In this document: positions 9,654-18,953 of the stretch, piece after piece | Position numbering within the stretch: the first letter of the stretch is position 1 | Layout: the number at the start of each line of letters is the position of its first letter | Source of the DNA: Methanobacterium_B sp963703015 | GTDB lineage: Archaea > Methanobacteriota > Methanobacteria > Methanobacteriales > Methanobacteriaceae | NCBI GenBank assembly: GCA_963703015.1 | Contig: OY969779.1 | Location: forward strand, 992,001 to 1,056,000 | Reading direction: 5' to 3' | Length of the DNA stretch: 64,000 nt | Made by a program: the position numbers and the translations under genes | Notes under the pieces: generated by a model | Told to the model about the DNA's origin: nothing | The model's database searches: none | The model's input: the letters and a program-made list of their open reading frames with translations, nothing else

Positions 9654-12600
9654 CTATTTAATGTAGGTTAAATTGATCTTATTCCCCTTTATAGCGTTAT
9701 GAGTGTTTTTAACAGATTTAATCGTGGCTAAACCATACTTAGTATTGTTAACAATACTGTTTTTACTAAGAACAGTCTTATTTCCTTTATTGTAAACCCC
9801 ATAATTACTGTTACTACTTATTTTGTTGTTAGTCACCTGGGTGTTCTTAGCAAAATGAGACAAATCCAAACCATATTTATTAGCTTTTAAACTGTTAGAT
9901 TTGATATTGTCACCACTACCTTCACCAAAGACACCATAGGTAAACTTAGACACAACATTACCCCGAATAACAGTAGATTTAGAGGTTCTACTACTATAAA
10001 TTCCATAACCACCAGTTAAACCAGTTAAAATGTTGTTGTAGATACTATTCTTGGTTCCGGTATTATGAATTCCAAAACTCCCAACTGATTTAATACTATT
10101 CCCATTAATAGTCACAGAGCTTGCATTATTCACAATACCCCTAAACTTACCAGAAATTGTATTATAACGAATCTTAGAACTCACACCCTGATTATACACA
10201 CCATAACAATCATTTAACAGACTATTATGTCCAATATCAGAATTAGAACCTAAATTATAAACACCCACCTTAGTAGCGCCGGATATTTTATTATAATTAA
10301 TATCCACAGACTTAGCATAGTTCATCACACCATACTGTCCACCACTAATTGTATTGTTTATAATATCCACATTAAACCCTTTATTCGTGATTCCAACCTT
10401 ATTGTTCACCAATTTATAACCTTTAAACACCAAGTTGTTACCGTAGTTATAAATAGCAGAACCTGTATTAGCTGAAAACACATTATTCACACTTATTTTA
10501 ACACCAGAACCATTACCATAATTCACAACACCATTCACATTACCCATAAAAGTATTGTATGCTATGGTAACATTATTCACCCTGTTCAAGATGCCCGTGT
10601 TGTAGTTCTTAAATATCAATCCCTGAATACTACAGTTACTATTTAAAGTAAATGCAGTACCAGTACCACTACCAACCAAAACCACAGACCCATTATTTTT
10701 AATATAAACCGGTTTAGAAACAGTTAAAGCCAATTTATTATACTGACCAGCTGTAAATATTATATTACTATAATTTTTACAATTGTCCAAAATATGCTGG
10801 ATCTGAGTATTGTTCATGTAGTTATAGATATTCCATGTTGTCCCATTGTAGAAAACCTGCTCAAAAACAGACCCAGACACGGAATCTAAATAATCACCCA
10901 CACCAGAATAAAGTGCAGTGATATTATACTTACCAACATCCAAATCTGAAACCCATTTAAACGAAGCCAGTCCATTAACAACATTCGAAGAACCAATCAA
11001 CATATTACCGTTAAAGAACTTAACAACACCACCAGTAACAAAATTACCAGTACCTGATTCCTTAATAGTAGCAGTTAAATTAATCAAATCACCGTATTTA
11101 CCAGTAGAATTTGACAAACTAACAGTTGATGCGGTATTAATAGAAGTCACATCAAAATTAGCAAAATTATCCGAAGTCAAATAACTATCAGACCCAAGAT
11201 ATCTCGCATTAATCTCATACGAACCTTTATCCCTATCAATCACCCACTCCTTTGAAGCCTTACCATCACGAACCGCAACCTTACCTATAGATGTGTTCTC
11301 AATGAAAAACTCAACATAACCATCATCCACAGGATCTCCAGTCTTCTCATCCTTAACATCCACAGTCACAATCAAACTACTACCCTGCTTACCACTAGAC
11401 TTAGGCACAGTAACAGTAGTTGTAGTATTAGCCTGATACAACTCAAACGAACAATTCAAAGTCTGATTATCAATCGTAGCATTCACAGTATGATTACCAT
11501 AACTACCCGAATTAAACACAGCATTCACACCATTATTCGTCAAATTACCAGACACTGGACTAATCACACCATCTGAAACACTGAAATTATAAGCCCTCAC
11601 AGGCAAGTAACCCGTAAAATTATAATTCACCACCCCATCCGTGTATTTATTAATAGCGGCAGTGATGTTTTTAGTGAAACCCGGCTTATTATCCGCTGTT
11701 AATGTCATGACCAGCCAATAATCCATGTTTAAAGTAGGTGCACTTATCATGGTTGATGGTTTGTCATTGCTACCCCACCAGTTATAATTCGCTGTCACAT
11801 TTGTAACTGTATCCAGGATCTGTATTGGGCTTAGTATTACACAGTTGGATATAGTCAAGTTAGATGGATACGAAGAGCTACCATACAAGGAGTATGTGTC
11901 GTTGGTAAATAAACAACCCATAACATTAAGATTCAAATTGCCAGTCATTAATGTAATTGCGTTGTTAATCCCTGTAAATGTGCAGTTTGATATATTTGAA
12001 GTCATTGAACTCGTAGAGCCAATGATCACTCCTTTACTGTTAAAGAACGTGGAGTTAGTAATGTTTCCACTGCCAAAAACATCACATTCAGTGTTGTTTG
12101 TGAATGTGCTGTTTGAAATGTTTAAATATCCCAAACCATCAATTGCCCTTCCATTTCCTGTGAAACCTGCAACTCGGAAGTTATCTTTAAATAGAGAACC
12201 TTGAATAGTTAAGTTTCCAGCATTATTTATAGCAGTCCCACCTTTAGCTGTGTTATTTATAAATGATGAATTGTACACCGATAAATTACCGGTTGCTGTG
12301 TTATAAATAGCACCACCATAATAGGACTGTCCATTGTTGGAATAATTCGAGTTATACACTGATAAGTTTCCGTTATTGTTAATTGCACCACCATAGTATC
12401 CATGGCTGTTAATAATATCCATATTACGAACAACCACATTAGAATTAGCAGCTATCATAACAGGACTGTATTGGCCAGGATTAGATGTATAAACAGGTGT
12501 ACTGTTGGTTATCTTTAAATTTTGTAAAGATATCACGCCCTTGCCCGAGGTTACGTTGAAGATCCAATTGGTACCTAAACCATCAATGATTGTTTTGTTT

Positions 12601-15284
12601 ACTCCTTCACCAATTAAGGTGAAATTTATTGTTCCAGGTAATGTCACGTTGGTATTTCCAATATTAGAATAAGTTCCTTCTAATAAATGGACGGTAATTG
12701 TTCGAGTATTTTCTAAACCCTTGGCCAATGCATTTTGTATTGTTGCAAATGGATTTGTTAAAGAACCGTTACCAGTGACATCACTTCCAAACTGTGAAAC
12801 ATAATATTCCACAGATGTTATTTCACTGATTAAAACGTTTAAATTGCCGGATTTCATGTAAACAGGATCTACTGAATTGCTGTAGTTACCTGTTAAAGCG
12901 TATGATCCATTTTTGAAGCCTATGTAGTTTAAAGTTGACAGGCCATTAATAACATCTGCTCTGCCTATATAATTACCATTTAAATAGAAGTTCACATAAC
13001 CTCCACTAATGGTGTTCCCATTATCATCAGTTAATGTCGCAGTTACATTACTACTGATTTTGTTGATGTTTGTAGTACCGTTGTTCACAAAAGTCAGATT
13101 TACACCTGAAACAGCCCCAGCGCCGCTGGTGCTAGGAATGTATATATCATTACCATTGATACCAGCCGTGTTATTATTTAACAAACAATTTGAAATATTT
13201 AGAGTGTAAGTGTATAATGCACCCCCATATTGTCCAGCTGTGTTGTTGATAAATTTGGCTCCAGTAATAGTTCCACTCCCACTGACTGCTCCGCCACTTA
13301 TTCCTGCTGTGTTATTGTAAAATCTGTCATTTGTGCTGTTCATTGTGTTTGCATTTATTGCTCCACCGTAGTTTTTGACATAATTGTTTGAAAAAGTGTT
13401 GTTTATACTTATTAAATTTCCATTAACGTTTAAAGCACCGGCTGTGTCAAGATTGGAGTTATTGTCAAAGATTGAGTTTGTTAATGTTAAACCAAGACTG
13501 TACAAAGCCCCTCCATACATTGCCCCACTTGATGATCCTATATTGCTGTTATTTGCAAAAATTGAGCTGTCAATTGTACCTTTGCCAATATAGCATGGAC
13601 TATTGTAAGAACCGTAAACTTGGTTATCCTTAAAAATCAAGTTTTTGACTGTGGTTGCATATCCATCTGCGTACAATATGGGAACGTACTGAGCATAGTT
13701 GTTTTTGAAAGTACAGTTGTTCAATTCCAAGTTAGCACTTGTTTGTAGTATAGCACCTGTTGACGATGTGGTGTTTCCGTTTTGAATTGTTATGTTAGTT
13801 ATTTTTGCTTGTGTGTACTGTCCTAAGTTAAGTACCCAGTTTGTATTTTCTCCATCTATTATGGTTTTGTTGTAGGTTTCACCAATTATACTTAGGATTC
13901 CTATGTTCGTTTGTGTCATGTTGGTATTTCCATTCCCTGAATAAGTTCCTTCAAGGAGGTAAACCGTTGGATCGTAGGATTTTCCAAATCCTTCATTAAT
14001 AGCCTTTGATATTGTTAGGTATGGATTTTCTATTGATCCGTCTCCTGTGTTATCACTGCCTGTTGGAGAAACATAAAGATAAACCGGAGTCCTATTGAGG
14101 TTCATGTTAATGGCCCCATTTTTAATGGAAGATAAGTCACTTATGTAACTTGAAGTTCCATTCAAGATGTAAATACCATTTTTAATCAGTTTAGTGTATG
14201 ATAATGCAGCTGTTCCATTAATTATATTGGCACTTCCAAGTTGAGTACCATCCAAATAGAAATAGATTCCACCACCATAAACTTGATTTCCCATATCGTC
14301 TGTAACTGTTGCATAGACTGTTGCCTTAGGTGTGGTAATTGTTGCATCAGCAAATATCACATTGGCATTAAAATTACCGGCCAAATAGATATAGTTACCA
14401 TAAACTGCTGTACAGTTGGTCATTGTGTTATTTTGTAAATAACTGGTTCCACCAATATAAAGAGCTCCACCTTGACCAGATGTGCCATTGATGTTACTGT
14501 TGTTGATGGTGTTGTTTATTACGTTACCACTGAAACTCAGTGAACCACCATAATTGCTTGTGGCATAATTATTTGAAAAGTAGGAGTTTAGGATAGTTCC
14601 ACTTGCTGAAACAGCTCCACTATTTTTGGCAAAGTTGTTTGTGAAGTTTGTGCTTGAAATAGTTGTCATTGTTGATGGTGCATAAACTGCTCCACCATAC
14701 GATGCTGCGCTGTTGTTATTGAATAACGAGTTAAAAATAGCCAAATTTCCGGATGTACTCCTTATTGCACCACCACTTGTTGTTGCATAATTGTTCTGGA
14801 AAATACAACTCAATATGGTTAAATTACCAGTATTGGCAATTGAACCGCCATTTTTTGCTTTTCCATTGATAAAAGTGATGTTCACAAATTTAACAATTGA
14901 ATCCGCATCTACCTGGAACATGTAATTTACATTGCTTCCATCGATAAATGTCTTGTTGTAGCCTGCACCAATTATGGTTAAACTACCACCTTGACTCTGA
15001 TGAGCCTTATTAATTTCGACCGCTGTATTTCCCATACCAGTAAAAGTTCCCTCTGCTAAATGAATCGTAGAGACACGTGAATCATTAACATCAGACACAC
15101 CCTTAGCTATAGTAGCATAAGAACTATCTGCACTTGCCCCTGTGTTAGAAGAATCATTACCAGTAGGAGAAACATAAATATTTTGACTTCCAGAATCTGA
15201 AAGTTTAACTGGATTGGCAGCACTAGACATGTTCAAACAAAGAAAAAACATCAAAATAATGCAAACCAAAACTATCTTCTTCAA
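9654..15284 (-). CDS. Adhesin-like surface protein, multi-module beta-helix with Ig-like domains
   Basis: A secreted protein of about 1876 residues. The start chosen is a TTG at 15284, preceded by GGGAGGGG at about 6 nt and giving the signal peptide MKKIVLVCIILMFFLCLNMSSA; an upstream ATG (15317) would place the ribosome site inside the gene. Three pectate-lyase-like modules each begin with a V-S-x-x-G-x-D motif followed by a TI-KA helix (near 15180, 14070 and 12800). NWWGSNDKP near 11780 closes the third. Two Ig-like domains follow (about 11400-10870), then NIYNYMNNTQIQHILDNC opens a NosD-like beta-helix running to the C-terminus. There is no transmembrane anchor or Gly linker, unlike its downstream neighbour, so attachment must be by another route or it is released. 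The 114-nt gap to the next gene suggests co-transcription. Confidence 0.9.
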   Translation of the reverse strand: MKKIVLVCIILMFFLCLNMSSAANPVKLSDSGSQNIYVSPTGNDSSNTGASADSSYATIAKGVSDVNDSRVSTIHLAEGTFTGMGNTAVEINKAHQSQGGSLTIIGAGYNKTFIDGSNVNYMFQVDADSIVKFVNITFINGKAKNGGSIANTGNLTILSCIFQNNYATTSGGAIRSTSGNLAIFNSLFNNNSAASYGGAVYAPSTMTTISSTNFTNNFAKNSGAVSASGTILNSYFSNNYATSNYGGSLSFSGNVINNTINNSNINGTSGQGGALYIGGTSYLQNNTMTNCTAVYGNYIYLAGNFNANVIFADATITTPKATVYATVTDDMGNQVYGGGIYFYLDGTQLGSANIINGTAALSYTKLIKNGIYILNGTSSYISDLSSIKNGAINMNLNRTPVYLYVSPTGSDNTGDGSIENPYLTISKAINEGFGKSYDPTVYLLEGTYSGNGNTNMTQTNIGILSIIGETYNKTIIDGENTNWVLNLGQYTQAKITNITIQNGNTTSSTGAILQTSANLELNNCTFKNNYAQYVPILYADGYATTVKNLIFKDNQVYGSYNSPCYIGKGTIDSSIFANNSNIGSSSGAMYGGALYSLGLTLTNSIFDNNSNLDTAGALNVNGNLISINNTFSNNYVKNYGGAINANTMNSTNDRFYNNTAGISGGAVSGSGTITGAKFINNTAGQYGGALYTYTLNISNCLLNNNTAGINGNDIYIPSTSGAGAVSGVNLTFVNNGTTNINKISSNVTATLTDDNGNTISGGYVNFYLNGNYIGRADVINGLSTLNYIGFKNGSYALTGNYSNSVDPVYMKSGNLNVLISEITSVEYYVSQFGSDVTGNGSLTNPFATIQNALAKGLENTRTITVHLLEGTYSNIGNTNVTLPGTINFTLIGEGVNKTIIDGLGTNWIFNVTSGKGVISLQNLKITNSTPVYTSNPGQYSPVMIAANSNVVVRNMDIINSHGYYGGAINNNGNLSVYNSNYSNNGQSYYGGAIYNTATGNLSVYNSSFINNTAKGGTAINNAGNLTIQGSLFKDNFRVAGFTGNGRAIDGLGYLNISNSTFTNNTECDVFGSGNITNSTFFNSKGVIIGSTSSMTSNISNCTFTGINNAITLMTGNLNLNVMGCLFTNDTYSLYGSSSYPSNLTISNCVILSPIQILDTVTNVTANYNWWGSNDKPSTMISAPTLNMDYWLVMTLTADNKPGFTKNITAAINKYTDGVVNYNFTGYLPVRAYNFSVSDGVISPVSGNLTNNGVNAVFNSGSYGNHTVNATIDNQTLNCSFELYQANTTTTVTVPKSSGKQGSSLIVTVDVKDEKTGDPVDDGYVEFFIENTSIGKVAVRDGKASKEWVIDRDKGSYEINARYLGSDSYLTSDNFANFDVTSINTASTVSLSNSTGKYGDLINLTATIKESGTGNFVTGGVVKFFNGNMLIGSSNVVNGLASFKWVSDLDVGKYNITALYSGVGDYLDSVSGSVFEQVFYNGTTWNIYNYMNNTQIQHILDNCKNYSNIIFTAGQYNKLALTVSKPVYIKNNGSVVLVGSGTGTAFTLNSNCSIQGLIFKNYNTGILNRVNNVTIAYNTFMGNVNGVVNYGNGSGVKISVNNVFSANTGSAIYNYGNNLVFKGYKLVNNKVGITNKGFNVDIINNTISGGQYGVMNYAKSVDINYNKISGATKVGVYNLGSNSDIGHNSLLNDCYGVYNQGVSSKIRYNTISGKFRGIVNNASSVTINGNSIKSVGSFGIHNTGTKNSIYNNILTGLTGGYGIYSSRTSKSTVIRGNVVSKFTYGVFGEGSGDNIKSNSLKANKYGLDLSHFAKNTQVTNNKISSNSNYGVYNKGNKTVLSKNSIVNNTKYGLATIKSVKNTHNAIKGNKINLTYIK

Positions 15285-15400
15285 AATATATCCCCTCCCA
15301 TTAAATTCATTCCCCAAAGAAATTTTTTATTAAAAACACAGTGAATACCCCTATTCACACAATCATGTTTTTACAAGATATCCATTTGACAAGTCCCCCA

Positions 15401-15410
15401 TATAAATATT
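15401..15410 (-). promoter_or_regulatory. Putative TATA element for the adhesin gene run
   Basis: On the minus strand this reads AATATTTATA, about 120 nt before the TTG start at 15284. It lies just downstream of the 15414-15442 inverted repeat, which is consistent with a regulated archaeal promoter. Predicted from sequence alone. Confidence 0.4.
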
Positions 15411-15413
15411 TCC

Positions 15414-15442
15414 ATTTTACTTTAAAAAAATTAAAGTAAAAT
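15414..15442. promoter_or_regulatory. Perfect 12-bp inverted repeat next to adhesin promoter
   Basis: ATTTTACTTTAA and its exact complement are separated by five A residues. It abuts the candidate TATA element of the adhesin run (15284 to 1). It could be an operator, or an intrinsic terminator hairpin for the 15581-16972 gene, whose stop lies about 140 nt away in the direction of transcription; the T-rich loop on the minus strand fits either reading. Confidence 0.5.
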
Positions 15443-15580
15443 TGATAAAATAGCACGTAGAGTTAAAATCTATAATTCAGGGTAAAAAGTCTTAAAAATA
15501 CTAATGAGCTTTTTAACAGTATCCCCTGCTAAAATTCAACTAATTCCTCATATTGACGAAAAATTAAAAAAATGAAAAAT

Positions 15581-16972
15581 TTAAATTCCTGTTTTGAATT
15601 TAAGTATGTAATCCCCCGTTAGATTATTGTCCCTGTAGTCTTTAATCGCATCTTTTGGCATGATAACGCTATACCCTGTGTATTTACTCTTTAATGTACT
15701 GGTTTTGATTGAGAGTGTGTTTCCATTAATAGATTTGTTTATGGTTACGTATTTTCCAGTTGCGATGTTTTTGACCTTTATCTTGTTGTAGAGAAGACTT
15801 GACCTGATATTTTCACTGAATTTAATAGAAATTATACTTGTTCTGTTTACATTTGTCTTGCCATTTGATGGCGTGCTTGAAACAACCCTAGGGTTAATCG
15901 TGTTTTTTATTGTAACAGGTATTTTTATGCTCTGATTATCTAATTTAACAGTAACTTTAGCAGTTCCAATTATAGTTCCACTTGTTAATGTTGATTTGGT
16001 TACACCGTTCACTGCTAATGCTTGGCTTATTGTTCCCAAAGTTGTTGTGAACTTTAATGGAATTCCGCAGAATAAATTTCCATATGTTAGAGATCCTAGG
16101 TTACTGTATCTTAAATCTGCAGTTATTGTTGATTGAGCATTTTTTGTTATGCTTGCAGGGTTTGACCTGAGCTTTAAAACCAGCCAGCTATTTGGCATTG
16201 CTGAAGTAGATATATCTGCTGATAACGGGCCATAATTGGATCCCCACCAGTTACGTGTTGCATCTACTTTTCCACAATTGTATATGTCGTTGTTTGCAGC
16301 TGCAGTGTTTCCAGTGAGTCTGTTAAAATTGATCTTAGCTTTTCCAGTGCCCACATTGTATATTGCTCCTCCAAAATATTTTGCTGTGTTTCCTATGAAT
16401 GTGCTGCCTGTTACAGTCATGTTACCATCATTGTAGATGGCACCACCCCACTTTGCAGTGTTACCCAAAAATTTGCAATTTTTTACGGTTAAAATACTTC
16501 TATTATTGTATATTGCCGCACCATAACCAGTTTTAATTGCATTTCCATTGGTTAATGTTAAGTTGCAGATGTTTAAGGTCACACCATTGTTTATATAAAA
16601 TATCCAACTGTTGCCTGTTCCATTTATTATGGTATTGGCTTCGTTTTGACCTTTAATATTCAAATTTTTGTTAATTACGATGTTTGTATTGTTAACTCCT
16701 GTGTACTTTCCCTTTGCAATATTTAAAGTTCCATTTTTTCCAACAATTTTCATCGCATTTTTTATTGAGGATTTAGGTCCATTAATTCCGGTGGTGTGTA
16801 CTGCAGACAAACCATTATAGATATCGTTTCCACTTGCACTAACATAAATTGTGTTGGTTGCTGTTGCAGATGCATTACCTACACTAAACGAGAAAATAAA
16901 CATTAATCCAACTAAAACAGATACAAAACAGATATTATTTAGTAATTTTTTATTTACAGACTCATTTTTCAT
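15581..16972 (-). CDS. Secreted beta-helix protein with C-terminal Big_5-type Ig domain
   Basis: A 463-residue secreted protein. The start is the ATG at 16972, preceded by GGAGGGGG, and gives a signal-peptide-like N-terminus with a hydrophobic stretch around residues 17-35 ending in NASA. The first half is a single pectate-lyase-like beta-helix entered by TIYVSASGND and closed by NWWGSNYGP near 16245. An Ig-like domain follows, and the last 105 residues (from PRVVSSTPSNGKTNVNRTS) form a Big_5/SbsA-type Ig domain ending KFKTG. The same terminal domain is found in the two beta-helix proteins upstream of the CobN-like gene, linking this protein to that locus. It lies 215 nt downstream of the DUF2149 gene, with its own candidate promoter repeats between. 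No anchor is visible. Confidence 0.85.
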   Translation of the reverse strand: MKNESVNKKLLNNICFVSVLVGLMFIFSFSVGNASATATNTIYVSASGNDIYNGLSAVHTTGINGPKSSIKNAMKIVGKNGTLNIAKGKYTGVNNTNIVINKNLNIKGQNEANTIINGTGNSWIFYINNGVTLNICNLTLTNGNAIKTGYGAAIYNNRSILTVKNCKFLGNTAKWGGAIYNDGNMTVTGSTFIGNTAKYFGGAIYNVGTGKAKINFNRLTGNTAAANNDIYNCGKVDATRNWWGSNYGPLSADISTSAMPNSWLVLKLRSNPASITKNAQSTITADLRYSNLGSLTYGNLFCGIPLKFTTTLGTISQALAVNGVTKSTLTSGTIIGTAKVTVKLDNQSIKIPVTIKNTINPRVVSSTPSNGKTNVNRTSIISIKFSENIRSSLLYNKIKVKNIATGKYVTINKSINGNTLSIKTSTLKSKYTGYSVIMPKDAIKDYRDNNLTGDYILKFKTGI

Positions 16973-17126
16973 ATTCCCCCTCCAATAAACCATGTTTTAT
17001 TTTAATTCCTTGATTTTAACCTGTAACTAAGTTGTTTATTCAATCCATATCAATGAATGAATATAACCTTAAAAAGATTTTAATAGAATAATCCGTTAAT
17101 GCCTATTTAATTAAGTTTAACTCTGC

Positions 17127-17173
17127 ATAATATCATATTTGTAATTTAATGGCCAATAATATCATATTTATAA
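17127..17173. promoter_or_regulatory. Tandem 18-bp TATA-containing direct repeat
   Basis: ATAATATCATATTTGTAA (17127-17144) recurs as ATAATATCATATTTATAA (17156-17173), one mismatch, 29 bp apart start to start. Read on the minus strand the second copy contains TTATAAATATG, a good archaeal TATA box. The pair lies between the DUF2149 gene and the 15581-16972 beta-helix gene, so it may be a double promoter or operator for the latter. Confidence 0.45.
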
Positions 17174-17187
17174 AAATAGGAGAATTT

Positions 17188-17520
17188 TCATCCTCCTACC
17201 ATAATTAGTTTACCTGTTGTTGGGTCTTTGTATACTGTTCCCATCTGAACATATCCACTGCCTTGTCCTGATTGAGTTTGTGGTGTGTTGTTGAGTTCTT
17301 GTCCTTGTTGAACCTGTACAGTTTGTTGTACAGCTTTCATAATCTGCTGTTTTTCTTGGGGTGATGAATCACTAAACACAACACTCTGCATCCCAAACGA
17401 CATCACCGTGAATATCAAAAAGCCTACTGCTAAGACTAACATACAATCCACCATGTTTACTGCATAAACCATTGGGTCTACTTCTTCTTCAGAGGATATC
17501 AGTCGTCTTTTTCTTAGCAT
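17188..17520 (-). CDS. DUF2149 family protein, ExbD/HmuV-like partner of the proton channel
   Basis: A 110-residue protein with a short basic N-terminus, the conserved segment VDPMVYAVNMVDCMLVLAVG carrying an aspartate within the single transmembrane helix, and a Gln/Ser-rich outward domain. The fold plan (one N-terminal helix with a membrane Asp, periplasm-side tail) is like ExbD/TolR/MotB, where the Asp carries protons; that analogy is inference. The family is DUF2149, which commonly travels with MotA/TolQ/ExbB genes. The ATG at 17520 lies inside the last codons of the upstream channel gene (32-nt overlap) and has GGAGG about 10 nt upstream, so the two are translationally coupled. It ends in a GTVYKDPTTGKLIMVGG-like tail. 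Confidence 0.82.
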   Translation of the reverse strand: MLRKRRLISSEEEVDPMVYAVNMVDCMLVLAVGFLIFTVMSFGMQSVVFSDSSPQEKQQIMKAVQQTVQVQQGQELNNTPQTQSGQGSGYVQMGTVYKDPTTGKLIMVGG

Positions 17521-18157
17521 TGTATAGAACCTCCACTACAGATTCAGTTATGGTATCAAGGTTAGCAAGTCTATCCTCGTACCATCTTCTCCTTATTCTA
17601 GATATTACAAATGCAACCGACGCTGCGGCTAGACCAATAATTGCAGCATCAAATGCCACCATCAAATTTTGAGCCAAAGTGTTTATGTCTCCAGCCCCTA
17701 AAGCTGCAAGTCCCGGCCCCATGGGTATTAATGTTCCCATTAAACCTATTGCAGGACCTATCTTAGCTATAATATCAGTTTTTTCAAGGGTCTTTGCTGC
17801 CTTTACTTCTTCCACTTCTATTAATTTTCTGGCAAATGCTTCGTTTGATACCTTATCCAGATTTGTATTAGCTATTACCTTTGCAACTATATCTTTGTGA
17901 CTCGGGGGGATGTTACTTTTATCCACAGCTTCTTGTATTGACTCAGGAGTTCCTGTTTCAGCTATGTCGTTTAAAAGTTTCTCAATTTCATTTACACTTG
18001 TTGTTATTCTGCTGGAATATTCTGAGAATATTCCTCCTGCTTGTAAAATTGCGTAAAGCAATGATATTAATAATGCTGCTAATACTGGTATAAGCAGACT
18101 TTGAGCTATTACGTAAAATATGCCTGTTAATGCTTCGCTGCCTGGAAGTGCTACCAT
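17489..18157 (-). CDS. MotA/TolQ/ExbB proton channel family protein
   Basis: A 222-residue membrane protein with an N-terminal helix (residues ~5-38), a long cytoplasmic stretch, and two closely spaced C-terminal helices with the family signature IGPAIGLMGTLIPMGPGLAAL and a following AFDAAIIGLAAASVAFVIS helix. Members form the stator of proton-driven machines and need an ExbD/MotB-type partner; the overlapping DUF2149 gene supplies the likely one. It starts 11 nt after the DUF2162 gene and forms a compact three-gene unit with it. Methanobacteriales have no outer membrane or TonB, so the driven partner is probably the exported CobN-like protein encoded just upstream; this is inferred from context. 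Confidence 0.9.
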   Translation of the reverse strand: MVALPGSEALTGIFYVIAQSLLIPVLAALLISLLYAILQAGGIFSEYSSRITTSVNEIEKLLNDIAETGTPESIQEAVDKSNIPPSHKDIVAKVIANTNLDKVSNEAFARKLIEVEEVKAAKTLEKTDIIAKIGPAIGLMGTLIPMGPGLAALGAGDINTLAQNLMVAFDAAIIGLAAASVAFVISRIRRRWYEDRLANLDTITESVVEVLYNAKKKTTDIL

Positions 18158-18168
18158 TAAATCACCTT

Positions 18169-18876
18169 TTATTGTTGAATTAGATTACTGTGTTTTTTTG
18201 TTATGTAAAATCCTGCTAATGCAATTCCTAAAACTGCTATCACCACGTAGATCATTGAGCTAACTGAAGGAATTGTCATTGGATGCATTGGAGATTTTAA
18301 AGCCGTGCTTATATTAGGAATAACTATTGCCGACAACAAAAAGTAAAGACCTACAAAAAGCATGAAGTTACCCAGTAAAATAGGATATGGCTTTTTAATT
18401 ATCCGTACTATTGCACCGGATGCAAAATAAAATACCAAAATAATTATACTGAGTAATACAGCTGCGTATTGTCCTATAGCCACCGATGAAACCCCTATAA
18501 ATGGCGATGCCAACACTATAGCTGTCACCACTGCTCCAAAACAACATGGACATGGTGCTATCATTGCTGCACAAGAGGCCTTTGCATGATTGTTGTGTTT
18601 AATCTTCCATTCTCTAAGAGTATGGAAACCAGCATAAATAATCACCAATGACATAGCCAGAAAGATAACGAAATTATAATCATACACCACTTTGTATACC
18701 ATATCTGTGTGCCCTGCAACTAGGAATGAAAGTAAAAGGATTCCAACACCATAACCTGCAGCTATTGCAACAGCAGATTTTTTATTGAGTCCCGCAAATC
18801 CAGATGCTAATCCTATTTTAACACCGAAGACTAAAACTGCGGATAAAATTCCTACTTGCCATAATAATTCTAACAT
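18169..18876 (-). CDS. DUF2162 family membrane protein, putative transporter (HmuT-like)
   Basis: A 235-residue polytopic protein with about six or seven hydrophobic helices. A cysteine cluster APCPCC at residues ~107-112 lies at the start of a helix (PFIGVSSVAIG follows), recalling the CcdA/DsbD electron-transfer membrane family, to which DUF2162 has been compared. The function is unproven; thiol or electron transfer across the membrane, or metal/tetrapyrrole passage, are both reasonable. It is first of a three-gene unit with the ExbB-like and DUF2149 genes, downstream of the CobN-like gene. The perfect inverted repeat at 18954-18981 lies in its promoter region. Confidence 0.8.
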   Translation of the reverse strand: MLELLWQVGILSAVLVFGVKIGLASGFAGLNKKSAVAIAAGYGVGILLLSFLVAGHTDMVYKVVYDYNFVIFLAMSLVIIYAGFHTLREWKIKHNNHAKASCAAMIAPCPCCFGAVVTAIVLASPFIGVSSVAIGQYAAVLLSIIILVFYFASGAIVRIIKKPYPILLGNFMLFVGLYFLLSAIVIPNISTALKSPMHPMTIPSVSSMIYVVIAVLGIALAGFYITKKHSNLIQQ

Positions 18877-18953
18877 TTTAAATCAACCTACTTCATAATT
18901 CATTTTCATTTTTCAATCGAGTTTACCTTTCAAAAATATTTTAAATTGAAATG

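Noticed and set aside
10918..12204. Several plus-strand frames inside the adhesin genes
   Set aside because: Long antisense frames are expected opposite N/T/S-rich repeats in AT-rich DNA; none has a start signal or recognisable product.
1..17000. CRISPR-like array in the N-N-T repeat regions
   Set aside because: Repeats are degenerate coding repeats in phase with a protein frame, without constant repeat or spacer length.
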